Assembly (NCBI GenBank): GCA_004151065.3 | Contig: NWUY0304287330.1 | Coordinates: 1 to 12,849, forward strand | Source: Larix sibirica | Lineage: Eukaryota > Streptophyta > Pinopsida > Pinales > Pinaceae | Reading direction: 5' to 3' | DNA: 12,849 nt | Part shown: positions 1 to 8,460 of the stretch, piece by piece | Numbering within the stretch: the stretch's first letter is position 1 | How the letters are laid out: the number at the start of each line of letters is the position of its first letter | The notes under the pieces: model-generated | Seen by the model: only the letters and a program-made list of their open reading frames with translations | Told to the model about the DNA's origin: nothing | The model's database searches: none | Position numbers and translations under genes: made by a program

Positions 1-347
1 TGTATGTGAATATATTTATGCTCTTTCATTTTGTTCTCACATAAATCCGGATCAATACTATGGAAATGAATGCCATCCTGGATGGACTATCAGATTCTAA
101 GAAGAAAAAAGTGAGACAATGTGGATTAGGCAAAGAAATTTGGGACAAGCTGCAAAATGCTTACTCTAAAGAATACCTCCTCATAAATATGGAAGCAAAT
201 CATGCTAATCAAGAATATGAAGATAATGAAAAGGAAGAGCCACCAAAAGAAGAAGCAGCCTCAAAGAAGACAAATGAAAGTTTGCACAATTCAGATGAGC
301 ATCATGTTGATAGAGAAGAAAAAAACTCTGAAAAGGTACTCAGTAAG

Positions 348-389
348 TGTTTCATTTGTGATAGAGTAGGCCATTGTTCTTCCAAGTGT
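348..389 (+). other. Intact CCHC zinc knuckle of gag
   Basis: Residues 97-110 of the first gag stretch read C-F-I-C-D-R-V-G-H-C-S-S-K-C, a perfect CX2CX4HX4C nucleic-acid-binding knuckle followed by 'PYA', as is usual in plant copia gag. It is the only one of three gag knuckles here with all four zinc ligands. Confidence 0.9.
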
Positions 390-1094
390 CCTTATGCAAG
401 TAAATTATGTATCTCATATGATGAAAGTGATAAAGCACGCCTCATGGCACAAGAAAACAGTAAAATTGAAGAAACTCTGATGAGAACTTGTCAGAGCAAA
501 AGCAAGGTTCTTGAAAATGAAGAAAGCCTTGAAACATAACTTATTTATGATGAGATCACAAATCTTAGGAAAGAGAACCGGTCATTAAAGAACAGTTGCA
601 AAAATATCAAGAGGAAGATATAATTTCAAGAAGAAAGATGGCACATAGCATTGAAGAAGCAAAAAAACTCATCACCGAGCAAACGTTTTAGCTTCAAGAG
701 AAGGAAGAAAAGTTTGGAATACTTGAGGAAGAAATTGCTTCCCTAAGAGAAGAATTAGAAAAAGATATCCTCTCAATTGAGCACAACTATGAAATTCAAG
801 GAGAGCACTGAAATATTAGATGAGACCATAAGCTCCCAAAGGTCACCAATATCTGACAAATTTGGTCTTGGCTACAATATTGAATCTGAAGAGGAAGTCT
901 CAACCTCTTTGTCGCAGATAAGTGAGGAAAAGAACTAGAGTCATATTGAAAAATATGTCAAAGCTAAAATTAATAGGAGAAAATTTATGAATGCTCCCCA
1001 AAAGACAAATCCTTTTTTGCAAGACAAAATTAGGAAGAATATTCCACCAAGATGGAATCATGCATTCAAGTACAAAACTCCTTTTTATGGTTAC

Positions 1095-1244
1095 TTTTAT
1101 TCTTGCAATTTTTTTGGACATAAGGCTATAGATTGCAGAGCTTATGCAAGAAATTCTCAAGTAAGTAATAGAATTATTTACATGGCTACCTACAATATTG
1201 AATGTTACCAATGTCACAACTATGGGAACACAACACAAGACTGT
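1095..1244 (+). other. Two degenerate CCHC knuckles of gag
   Basis: The stretch 'SCNFFGHKAIDCRAYARN' is typical of the second knuckle in this gag family, but the first ligand position reads TTT (Phe, 1095-1097) where Cys is expected. The third knuckle, 'CYQCHNYGNTTQDC', has Asn (AAC, 1227-1229) where His is expected. Each is explained by one base change (TGT to TTT, CAC to AAC). Seen directly; the ancestral residues are inferred from the motif. Confidence 0.8.
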
Positions 1245-1364
1245 AGAAGCAACATGGAAAGACCTCTTAGACAATGATATACAAAAGTATGGAGAAGAAA
1301 ATCTAAAGAGAAAAGCAAGAAAGAGAATGGGAACCTTGCACACAAAGATTACAAAATTGCTCAA

Positions 1365-1448
1365 GTCAATAGAATACTAGAAGGAATTTCTGAGGAAGAA
1401 TGTGAAGTCAATAGAATACTAGAAGGAATTTCTGAGGAAGAATGCGAA
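1365..1448 (+). repeat. 42-bp in-frame tandem duplication in gag tail
   Basis: Two head-to-tail copies of 42 bp (1365-1406 and 1407-1448) differ at a single base (TGT versus TGC near the end). The unit is 14 codons, so the gag frame is kept and the peptide VNRILEGISEEECE is read twice. The near-identity of the copies shows a duplication that is recent relative to the other decay, or one kept similar by exchange. Confidence 0.95.
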
Positions 1449-1659
1449 TTGCCCTTCATTGCACAAAACCATGAATGCAAATTGAATGTTGATGATGGAT
1501 TCTCAAACTACAAAAAAAAATACAATACATTGGTTCTTATATTAAAGAAATAAGATGATGCCATTGATTGTTCTATTAAAACAATAGAAAAAGGCACAAT
1601 CAACCTTGAAATGAAAAGACAACAGTAGAAAATGCCTTGCATGTGAAGGGACAATTCTC

Positions 1660-3400
1660 TCAAAATTGATCCTTAATTCTACAAAATGAAGATGAGGTGA
1701 GAAGTCATCCAAAAGAGAACCTTATCTCCATAAGTCTAGACAACAGTATTGGTGAAGGTTTATTGGACCATTGAAGGAATATATTAGGGCTCAGTCATGA
1801 AACAACTTGTGAACCGGTCTATGACCCCTTTTCTCAGCAGATATCTCCAACTTGACATGCCATTATCCTTCCAATCCTACAACAAGCATCTAGGATAGTT
1901 TTTCTCCAAGTTAGAGCTATTAATTAGTTGAGTGCATGGACAACATATGAAGTTCTCAAAGACAAAGCATAGTCTTGATGAAAGTGTGAACCAAAAAAGG
2001 ATCAGATTGTGCTAGAAGAATGTTGGAAGGATAACTGTAGAGTTTGGACATTTCAGATGGCAACTTGCTAAAATAAATCTCCAACTATCATGTACATGCA
2101 TTTTGGGCAATTAACAGCCTTTGTAATAGATGAGGACAAGGCTACATTCCTAATTAGTGTAACAATGATTGAGACAGGGAGCATGTGAAGGTAGAAGTTC
2201 AAGTTAACTCTCTCCAAATGGATGGAAACCCTCTCGTGAACACAGAGTTCAAACCAAAATTTGTTGGAGGAAATTATATAGAATTCAGGACAACTCTTCA
2301 TCTCATTTTCAGTCATGTAGGACGGTCTTATGACATGTAATAGATGGAAAATTTGTGATCCTATTCGATGATTGAGAAGCTTGTCCAAACCTTTTTTGTC
2401 ATGAGAATGTTATGGGGCATCAAATTGAGGAGAGTAAACCGTATGGCATCAACAAAATTTCACAAGAAGTAGTCATATCCTTGGTTACTTGCGGCATCTA
2501 CATGATTGACATGAATAGTCCTATAAGTCTTCACAATGATTGAACATCAATGTGTCTTCATTCTAGACAGCAAGTACCTCTTGTGAATGACATTTCATGG
2601 AGTGAACCTTGTACCAACAATACATGCCATATTTGATGACAGAAATGGTGATAATATTGATCCTCATTACCTGAGTGTTTGGTCTAGCATTAGGACACAC
2701 CTCTTGCAGTATTTTTTTAAGGATTAATGGAGCATTCATGACAACAATCTCTCAAACCTTGTTACAGCATATTTTATGTATGTTTTAACCAACATTATAG
2801 AATGGATGCCTCAATGATTTTGAGGATTGTATTAGGATAGGTTACAAAACAGATCCAAAATCAAGCAGTGAAGGTGTGGCTTCATCCACATACTTGTTTT
2901 TGTGATGAATTAACAAGCAGTATGAAGTGATTTGTTGAGGATGGCATCCTCTTGTCAATATTGAGGACGTTGATGAAGAATCTTGAGTTTGGAGGGCATT
3001 GAAAAGTATTCTAACAAAGTGAGCAGTTATTCAATGCTTTGGAGTAATTATAGAATCTTTGCGCTAGCCTCACAACCCTCTCCATTGGTTACTTTCACCT
3101 GCAGGACTAGGCCTTCCCACAACAATATATTTGATGACTTATAAGGTTTTCATGGATGTTTAAGTGGCCAACAATATAAAGTAACATAAATCCATCCAAA
3201 AGACTATGTCGACCTCTCTTAGCAGCCTCAAAAACCTCTTGTACCATCTCATCCTAAAAGATCATTTTGAAGTGAGAAATCCAGCTTAACAACAACAATA
3301 TTGTAGCAGCTAGAGGGATAATTTTGTAGTAGAATTGTGAGATGGCATTACTTATGAAAAGAGCTCTCCCACACATTTGGGATGACTTGAGATGATAGAG
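1660..3400 (+). pseudogene. Unidentified decayed coding region downstream of gag (position of a Sirevirus extra/env-like ORF)
   Basis: I do not recognise the product. Seen: one frame stays coding-like, apart from scattered stops, from about 1676 to 2185 (e.g. 'TTCEPVYDPFSQQISPT', 'DEDKATFLISVTMIETGS'). It shifts to another frame at 2182-2469 (e.g. 'NTEFKPKFVGGNYIEFRTTL', 'MIEKLVQTFFVMRMLWGIK'), then 2460-2550, then 2578-2810 (e.g. 'DPHYLSVWSSIRTHLLQYFF'), with weaker stretches to about 3400 ('HPKDYVDLS' near 3193). The stops are isolated and frame changes few, as in an old gene rather than random DNA. No protease, integrase, RT or RNase H motif is present. No clear signal peptide or long hydrophobic segment is visible, so an envelope role is unsupported. 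The position before the polypurine tracts matches the extra ORF of some Sireviruses. It could alternatively be captured host sequence or a second element. Confidence 0.5.
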
Positions 3401-3438
3401 TGGCTTGGTAAATCATGTTAAATAAAATGAAGGAGCAT

Positions 3439-3733
3439 AGGGGGGGCTACTTCAAAAGGATTCAAGAAATGGTCATCCTAAGGGGGAGAAACATATCAAG
3501 AAGGAACAATGCAAAGAATGACGAGGCATAAAGACAGGGGGAGTCTACACAGTCAAAGGGGGAGTATTGTAAAAAATAAAAGATGTTCACAAAAGGAATT
3601 TACAATCAAGGAGATTGACCCTTTGTCATTAATGTCAAAGGGGGAGAGAAAGAGTAAAAATAGAGGATCATATAGTTAGGGGGTGATGCATCACTGCAAA
3701 ACATTGAAGTGTTGTCATCAGTGAAAAAAGGGG
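3439..3733 (+). other. Multiple polypurine tract (mPPT) upstream of 3' LTR
   Basis: Seven G-runs lie within 300 bp: 3439-3447, 3480-3488, 3534-3543, 3555-3564, 3637-3646, 3678-3683 and 3724-3733. Four share AGGGGGAG. Two are preceded by similar text, 'TTGTCATTAATGTC' (3623-3636) and 'TTGTCATCAGTG' (3712-3723), so they look like copies of one module. Known: polypurine tracts prime plus-strand DNA synthesis, and Sireviruses characteristically carry several of them just before the 3' LTR. The last tract sits directly at the inferred LTR start. Confidence 0.75.
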
Positions 3734-4059
3734 ATCTTTTGAGAAAAGTGTTTTCATTGATGTTAAAGTGCAATTATGATGATTATGATGAAGTGCCATT
3801 AATGATGATGTGGCAGATAAGTGACAACAAGAAGACAAAGTGAATCTTCAGAATTCTAGTACCAATTTCAGTACAAACACCTACAAGATTCTGGTACTGA
3901 TCGAATTTTCAAAGAGAGATTTCATGCTTTCAGTCATGAAATCCTTCAATCATATCTATCTATGGATCGAACTTATTATGACTGCACATTGTATGTCAGT
4001 AGTGATAATTATGCACACTAGTCTAAAATGCACGTAGAAAAAATGCTCGCTAACCTAAG

Positions 4060-4296
4060 GGAAATGCCTGCAAGTCATGAGAAAATTCCCACAAGCCATG
4101 GGGAAATGATCATAGGCCATGAGAAAATTCCCGTAGACCATGGGAAATTCCTACATGCCATGGAGAAATGCCTGCAGCATATGAGAAATTCCCATGGGAC
4201 ATGGGGAAATGCCTGCATGCTCTAGGAGAATAACTTAAAATGCCCACAGATCCTATAAAATGCCCAAAAAGCTAAAAAAATACCCGCCAATGGTGT
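4060..4296 (+). repeat. Tandem ~21-bp repeats in a 42-bp alternating pattern, in LTR U3
   Basis: Eight units of 20-21 bp run without gaps from 4060 to 4224: 4060-4080, 4081-4101, 4102-4122, 4123-4143, 4144-4163, 4164-4184, 4185-4204 and 4205-4224. Two kinds are seen, one beginning GGAAATGCCTGC and one beginning GAAAATTCCC. They alternate through the first four units and then mix. After a short spacer three looser ~20-bp units start AAAATGCCC or AAAATACCC (4237-4296). The TATA box lies inside the loose part. Position and form fit U3 enhancer-type repeats. The 21-bp period is also seven codons, which leaves an open frame across the array that I do not regard as a gene. Confidence 0.85.
4254..4260 (+). 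promoter_or_regulatory. Candidate LTR TATA box
   Basis: TATAAAA within the LTR, just after the main 21-bp repeat array. If used, transcription would start near 4285-4290, which would leave an R-U5 region of nearly 1.9 kb, unusually long. Assigned from motif and position only. Confidence 0.5.
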
Positions 4297-5678
4297 TCAG
4301 TTTTGCGTTGGAAATAAAAATATTTTTTTGAGTAAAGAGTATGTACATGTCGACTTAACCTCTATCACCAAATTAAACTATTGGTTGGCACTGCAAATGA
4401 AAACCCATGCAACAACTGGAAACAAAATTGAAGTCTCAATCAAAGATTCAATAAAGCCACTGAACAAGTCATCTTTGTCCACAAAGGAATCCCTAATCAA
4501 TTTATACAAAATGTACAATTCAACCTCATCTCGATGGGTCCATAAATGGGTGGTTAAAACCACAAGTAAATGTATTTATACAAATTGATTCAATTTGAAG
4601 ATTGGTGTGAAAATGATTGAAATGTAGTTATCTTGGATCAAAAGCGAAAAGAAGAATTCTAGGTTAGTTGCACCTATCGATGGAATTGGTTTGAAGTATC
4701 CAAAAACACAATAGCGCTGGAGGTTGCTTGTATTTGAGTTCTGAAAGGGCAGACATATTGTTGACATTGCAACTATGTTCTCTCTCTGTTGAACACTGAT
4801 ACCAAAAAATGTGTTTATTTGAAGATTGCAAGTGTATGCGTGGACAAAGAATGTTGAAGTTTTTTGGGGGAGATTTAAACTACAGGAAATGTGGGGCATA
4901 TTCTATTTTCTGGAAATCGCAGCTATGGATTTCCTTGTTGAAATATGAGATCATTGTAGCTCCGGTATTTGTCTTTTTGAATTAATTATAGGTGTGAAAA
5001 TTTGTTGAGTAGAGATGAAGAGACAGTGACAATGTTTGAAGATCGCAGAGCATATTCACTCTGAAAGTGCCAGGGCATGCTTGTGTTGAGTTCTGAGTTC
5101 AATTCTGGGTTCAACGATAGTATGGAAATGTTTTTAAATATTTACATAAGGGAGCTATTCATGATGTGGAAATGAAAAAGGGAAAATTCTATGTCTAGAT
5201 GTCTATCTTGAAGAGAAGAACGAAGATTGTGGTTGTGCAGAGAAAGTGATGGAGGAAGCTATCAATGAATACTGTGTGTCAATGAGGACTCTGTGACAGC
5301 TACAAGAATTGTATTGTTATGAAGAGATCATTTGAAATCTGTGTAAATAGAGGATCCAGAGATTGAATTGTTGATATGCTCATGAAGGTACATATGTGTG
5401 AAGAATCTTTAGAAAGTAAAATGGCACAGAGATTGAATGCATTTTTGCAGACACACTGATAGTGTGAAAATAAAAGAAAGTAGAACATAATGTATGTATG
5501 AAGGGCTTGTGCTTAATAGATAGAGACTGGCAAAAATGTAGATGAGGCTCATACTGAGATGATTGTTTGGATAAATATGGAACGTAACTTGAGGATTGTG
5601 ATAAGGAAGAGATAAGGGACTTTATGCAGATGTATAGAATCACAATTACTTTAAGATGGCAGGGTGAAGCAAGTCAAA
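4297..5678 (+). other. LTR interior without recognisable gene
   Basis: Open stretches on both strands are under 110 codons, show no family motif and contradict each other, so I list none as genes. A faint internal similarity is visible: 'TGCTTGTATTTGAGTTCTGA' (4725-4744) resembles 5078-5097, and 'GAAGATTGCAAGTGTATGCG' (4821-4840) resembles the stretch from 5038. This suggests an old local duplication in opposite order, or diverged repeat units. The segment could also include a separate old insertion within the LTR. Confidence 0.5.
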
Positions 5679-5940
5679 GGATTGGTGTCCTCAGTTGAAC
5701 GGGTTGGTTCCTGGCAGGTTGATACTGCGAACTGCAAGTAGGTGATTGCACAAGTGGTTTGGTGTCCTCTCCATTAACAGGTTGGTGTTTGTCGTTTGAG
5801 TAGAGCAAGTGGGTGCTTGCAAGAGGATCGGTGTCCTCCCTAGCTTAACAGGTTGGTGCCTATCAAGTTGGTTCTTGAGAAGTGTAAGTTTGTGCATATT
5901 ATAGGGATTGTTGTCCCTCATAAGTTGGATCTTGTACAAA
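5679..5940 (+). repeat. Degenerate ~70-80-bp tandem repeats (GGTTGGTG-rich) near LTR U5
   Basis: Three full units and one partial unit start with GGATTGGTGTCCTC-like text: 5679-5755, 5756-5824, 5825-5904 and 5905-5940. Each full unit has a second core, 'AACAGGTTGGTGCC', about 20 bp in, and a third, 'GCAAGTGGGTGCTTGCAAG'-like, near its end. So each unit is itself built from shorter related blocks rich in GTTGGTG. Such repeats are seen close to U5 in several plant copia LTRs. No coding role is apparent. Confidence 0.75.
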
Positions 5941-5974
5941 ATGTAATCTTTGAATTATATAAGGAAAAAAATTT

Positions 5975-6018
5975 GTGGTTTTCTCCTTTTTTTAGTTTCT
6001 ATGTTAAATCCTTGTGTC
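5975..6018 (+). other. U5-type LTR motif
   Basis: 'GTGGTTTTCTCC', a T-run, then 'TTTCTATGTTAAATCCTTGTG' closely follows the plant copia U5 pattern GTGGTTTTTCCC...GGTTTCCACGTAAATCTTGTGTC. It lies about 140 bp before the LTR end. A related motif is found in reverse orientation at 10169-10208. Confidence 0.6.
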
Positions 6019-6157
6019 TCGTATGTGTTGTGCATTATTGTTGACTGTTGCTTAATTTGAATGAAATTTAATGTGAATGGTAAATCAAATTTGAAAGGTT
6101 AAAATTTGTCCTATATTGATTCACCCCCCATTCTCAATATAGCTAAATATTCCAACA

Positions 6158-7219
6158 GGGGGGTGGCGCTACCTCCACGAACACTGACGGGTTGAGATTA
6201 ACCTCTAGTATTTTTTAGGTTTGAGATTTTGACTCCATATCCTATATTTTTATCCAAAGTAGTTTGCAGTCCCAGTATTTTCTCCCTGTTTGCTATCTTC
6301 TTCCTAACATCTTTAATTGGTTTTATTCCAACCTTTTTGAAATGTTTTCTTCCTCTTGCTTATGTTCTTCATTTTTATTTTTGGACTTGTTTTCAGGTTT
6401 GAACACCCTTAGGAATGGGATGAGGTTTGGCAGTTGGATGATCAATCTCTTCTAAGTGATCCGAGGGTGTGCCAAACTCCTTAGGAAGGGGAACCAAGAA
6501 TGGAGGGAGAGCGAAAATGGGGAATGCACACCCAAACTGGTATTGTTGAGAATATGTCTAGCTCAAGTTCGAAATCTAGATTCCATATGTTCAAATAGAT
6601 GTTGTGGTTGATGAAGAAGTAAGGGCCACATCTAAAGATCATATCGTGGTCAGATTTGGATTCAAATGGGAAGGCATAAAACCATCAATTGCAAAAAAAT
6701 GTGGGACATCTCCCCTTTGATCAATACATGCCATCTTTTGTAAGTCTATCTATGGATCTTGGTGAAGTCCGGATCCCAATTAACTGACCAATGAGACCTC
6801 TTTTCGACATTTCCGAAACCATATGATGCAAGGAGGTTACAAGAAAATCCAACTTGATGATGTTTTCCAATTGCTTAATGAATTTAGGAGGAGGAGCCGT
6901 TTGTGTGGGTTTTCTAAGAGAGTCTACCAGGGCACGAACACACAACTTCTTGATGGTCAAAATGGGGGGGAGACAACCCCCTCTTGAGGAGGATTACATG
7001 GACTCCACAAGCAAATCTATGCACGTGATCCTTGAGAATTATTGTTCATCAATTAACACAAAGGTCATGATGTTTGGTAGCTTGGTGGTGATCCAATCCG
7101 AAGATATATGGCTTAATTTTTTCCAATATTGTAAGAATTCAAGAATGCATTTCTAGAATAATGGCCTAAACTTCCTCTCAATAGGAAATTAAATTCAATC
7201 TACCTAAGTTAGAAGGTTG
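6158..7219 (+). other. Unclear region between LTR end and gypsy pol relic
   Basis: Directly after the LTR end comes a G-run and 'TGGCGCTACCTCC' (6164-6176), which loosely recalls gypsy primer-binding sites that begin TGGCGC. Two coding-like scraps follow on the plus strand: about 6450-6595 ('VENMSSSSSKSRFHMFK'), and 6595-6720 in another frame ('EEVRATSKDHIVVRFGFKWE'). They could be remains of a gypsy gag, but no CCHC knuckle or protease motif is visible. Open frames on both strands at 6721-7156 have no recognisable motif. Low certainty. Confidence 0.3.
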
Positions 7220-7990
7220 AGCATGTTCCTAATGATCCATATGAAATGAGAAACTATAACTATTCAAGTTGAAAGTGCAAAGAAAATGCAAATACAATAT
7301 TTCTTGTAAATGTTATTTTATTTCTAATGTTTTCCATGGGAAGAGCCAATTCTTTTTGTGAATAAAAATGATGGAACAATGAGAACAAGAACAAGTATGC
7401 ATTGACTAGATGCATTTGAATAAAGCCAAAATTAAGAACAAGTATACATTGCCCATAATTGATGTCGTGTTTGATCACATCATAGGAGTGAATGTTTTAT
7501 CCAAGTTTGATTTGAAATTTGGATATTATCAAGTCCATATAAAGGATTGATATATATTTAAGTTGAACTTTAGAATGTGTTATTGTCATTATAGTTTTGT
7601 GGTGGTGCAACTTAGGTTAGTCAATGCAATGTGTTTATGTTCCTAATGAACAATGTGTCTATTAAGTACTTCGATAAGTTTACACTTGTATTTATGAATG
7701 ACATTCTAATTTGCTCTACATCATAGCAAGAGCATGAAGAATACTCATGACCTATTATACTTGTGTCAAGAAAACACAAGTTGTATCCTAAATTGAGAAA
7801 GTGTTAATTTGATCAAAAACATGTCCACTATTTGGGTCACACCATATATAGTTCAAAGGAATATTAGTTAACCTGGTGAAGATTGAGGTCATTATAGATG
7901 GCCCACTCTAAGATGTTGCAAATGTGCTATTGTTTATGGGTTTCATTGTATAATGCAATATATCCAATGAGGGATTGTAAAGGATTAAAT
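7220..7990 (+). pseudogene. pol: Ty3/gypsy reverse transcriptase relic
   Basis: RT landmarks follow in the expected order. 'PNDPYEMR' lies near 7230 (family PYRM). 'EEPILFVNKNDGTMR' lies at about 7340-7385 (family APVLFVKKKDGTMR), then 'CID*MHLNKAKIKNKYTLP' at about 7399-7455. 'SKFDLKFGYYQVHIKD' at about 7500-7547 keeps the first catalytic Asp (7509-7511). 'FMNDIL' at 7691-7708 stands where YIDDIL is expected, so the first Asp of the YxDD pair is Asn. 'HYLGHTIYSSKE' lies near 7830, and 'VNLVKIEVIIDGP' near 7865-7905 matches VNPEKIEAI. Several stops and frame changes separate the pieces. Non-functional; the family call is strong, the clade unresolved. Confidence 0.85.
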
Positions 7991-8009
7991 ATTATATCCC
8001 ACTTCAAAA

Positions 8010-8460
8010 AATGGGTAAGAAGTTCAAGGGGAAACTGAGGTGCAAATAAAAATTTGAAAATTTTGAAGAAACTTCTTAAGATATCTCATTGCATGCATGG
8101 ATGTATATAGAGGGTATTGGAAGAGTCAACCAAAATAGTCATGTTTTATGTCTTGAGTGATTGAATATCGAAGGTCATGAAATAAATTATTTTGTGCATG
8201 ATATAGAACTTGCAATAGTAGATCGTGCTTTGCGAACATAGACACGCTACCTTGTTGGTAGGATATTTGAGTAAAAAATAGATCATGACAACTAAAAACA
8301 TAGTATCACTTGATCACATTTGAATGATAGGGAGAGAAGGTGGTTGTAATTTCCAAGAAAATGTGATCTTGAGATCAAGATCAGCTTAAAAGGAAGTCTG
8401 AATAAAGTTACAAATGCACTTGGCAGAAGAAGGCATCTAGTTGTGATCATTAGTACTTGT
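8010..8460 (+). pseudogene. pol: Ty3/gypsy RNase H relic
   Basis: One frame can be followed from 8170 to 8460 with only point stops. It reads 'EGHEINYFVHDIELAIVDRA' (family EKNYAVHDLELAAVV.AL), then 'YLVGRIFE', 'DHDN*KH' (family DHHNLKYLF), 'LNDRERRWL' (family LNARQRRWLEFL), 'CDLEIK' (family YDFEIK) and 'LNKVTNALGRR' (family NKVADALSRR). The absence of frame changes here contrasts with the RT part. The start near 8010 ('LQKMGKKFKGK') matches the LQKKGKKF junction between RT and RNase H. Confidence 0.85.

Larger units (their letters stand above)
60..1650 (+). pseudogene. gag: Copia/Sirevirus gag pseudogene (UBN2-like start, zinc knuckles, coiled coil)
   Basis: Capsid/nucleocapsid polyprotein of a plant Ty1/copia element; in an intact copy it packages the element RNA. 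The first open stretch (60-536) begins with a UBN2-like segment ('AILDGLSDS', 'KEIWDKLQNAYSKE'), then skips most of the capsid domain and enters an acidic linker. A complete CX2CX4HX4C knuckle lies at residues 97-110 (348-389). Frame 0 continues through a stop at 537-539 to about 580. A Glu/Lys-rich coiled coil then reads in another frame (about 587-790), and frame 0 resumes at about 789 with the conserved 'ILDETISSQRSP' and 'FGLGY' (813-880). Two further knuckles (1095-1244) are both damaged. The frame carries on past a stop at 1275-1277 to 1548. Stops also lie at 656-700 (the coil frame) and 936-938. The usual N-terminal ~80-100 residues are absent. Clearly non-functional; family assignment is strong. 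Confidence 0.88.
60..6157 (+). mobile_element. Decayed Ty1/copia (Sirevirus-type) LTR retrotransposon, 5'-truncated and lacking pol
   Basis: Seen: a copia gag relic, an unidentified coding relic, a cluster of G-rich polypurine tracts and a 2.4-kb LTR follow one another on the plus strand, in the order expected for the 3' part of one element. Known: Sireviruses are plant copia elements with a long gag, an optional extra ORF downstream of pol, and multiple polypurine tracts ahead of the 3' LTR. Odd: the 5' LTR, primer binding site and gag N-terminus are not in the window, and no copia protease, integrase, RT or RNase H is present between gag and the polypurine tracts. The sharp 5' edge at about position 60 could be a deletion or a break by a later insertion. 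The assignment to one element is an inference from order and strand. Confidence 0.75.
3735..6157 (+). repeat. 3' LTR of the Sirevirus-type element
   Basis: The right end is well supported. A C-run ('TTGATTCACCCCCC', 6117-6129) is followed by 'ATTCCAACA' ending at 6157, the usual close of these LTRs (TCCAACA, pairing with a TGTTGGA start). It is preceded by a 'GTGGTTTTCTCC...TTGTGTCTC' U5-like block. The left end is placed just after the last polypurine tract; the expected TGTTGGA is degraded there (TTTTGAG at 3737-3743). The length would be about 2.4 kb, long for a copia LTR but plausible for a Sirevirus or gymnosperm element. It contains TATA box 4254-4260 and two repeat arrays. The 5' LTR needed to confirm the ends is outside the window. 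Confidence 0.65.

Noticed and set aside
900-1364. 154-codon open frame on the minus strand
   Set aside because: It is the shadow of the gag zinc-knuckle region on the plus strand, where the CCHC motifs give the true reading.
4028-4225. 65-codon open frame with a seven-residue repeat
   Set aside because: It is produced by the 21-bp tandem repeats in the LTR, whose period is a multiple of three; no motif and no coding context.
4328-4899. Open frames on both strands after the LTR TATA box
   Set aside because: Short, overlapping on opposite strands, no family motif; treated as chance in LTR sequence.
5380-5939. Minus-strand open frames across the LTR repeats
   Set aside because: They fall in the non-coding U5-side repeat array and have low-complexity composition.
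6721-7156. 79- and 100-codon open frames on opposite strands
   Set aside because: They overlap each other antisense and neither has a recognisable motif. The minus-strand one has somewhat protein-like text, but I cannot support it.
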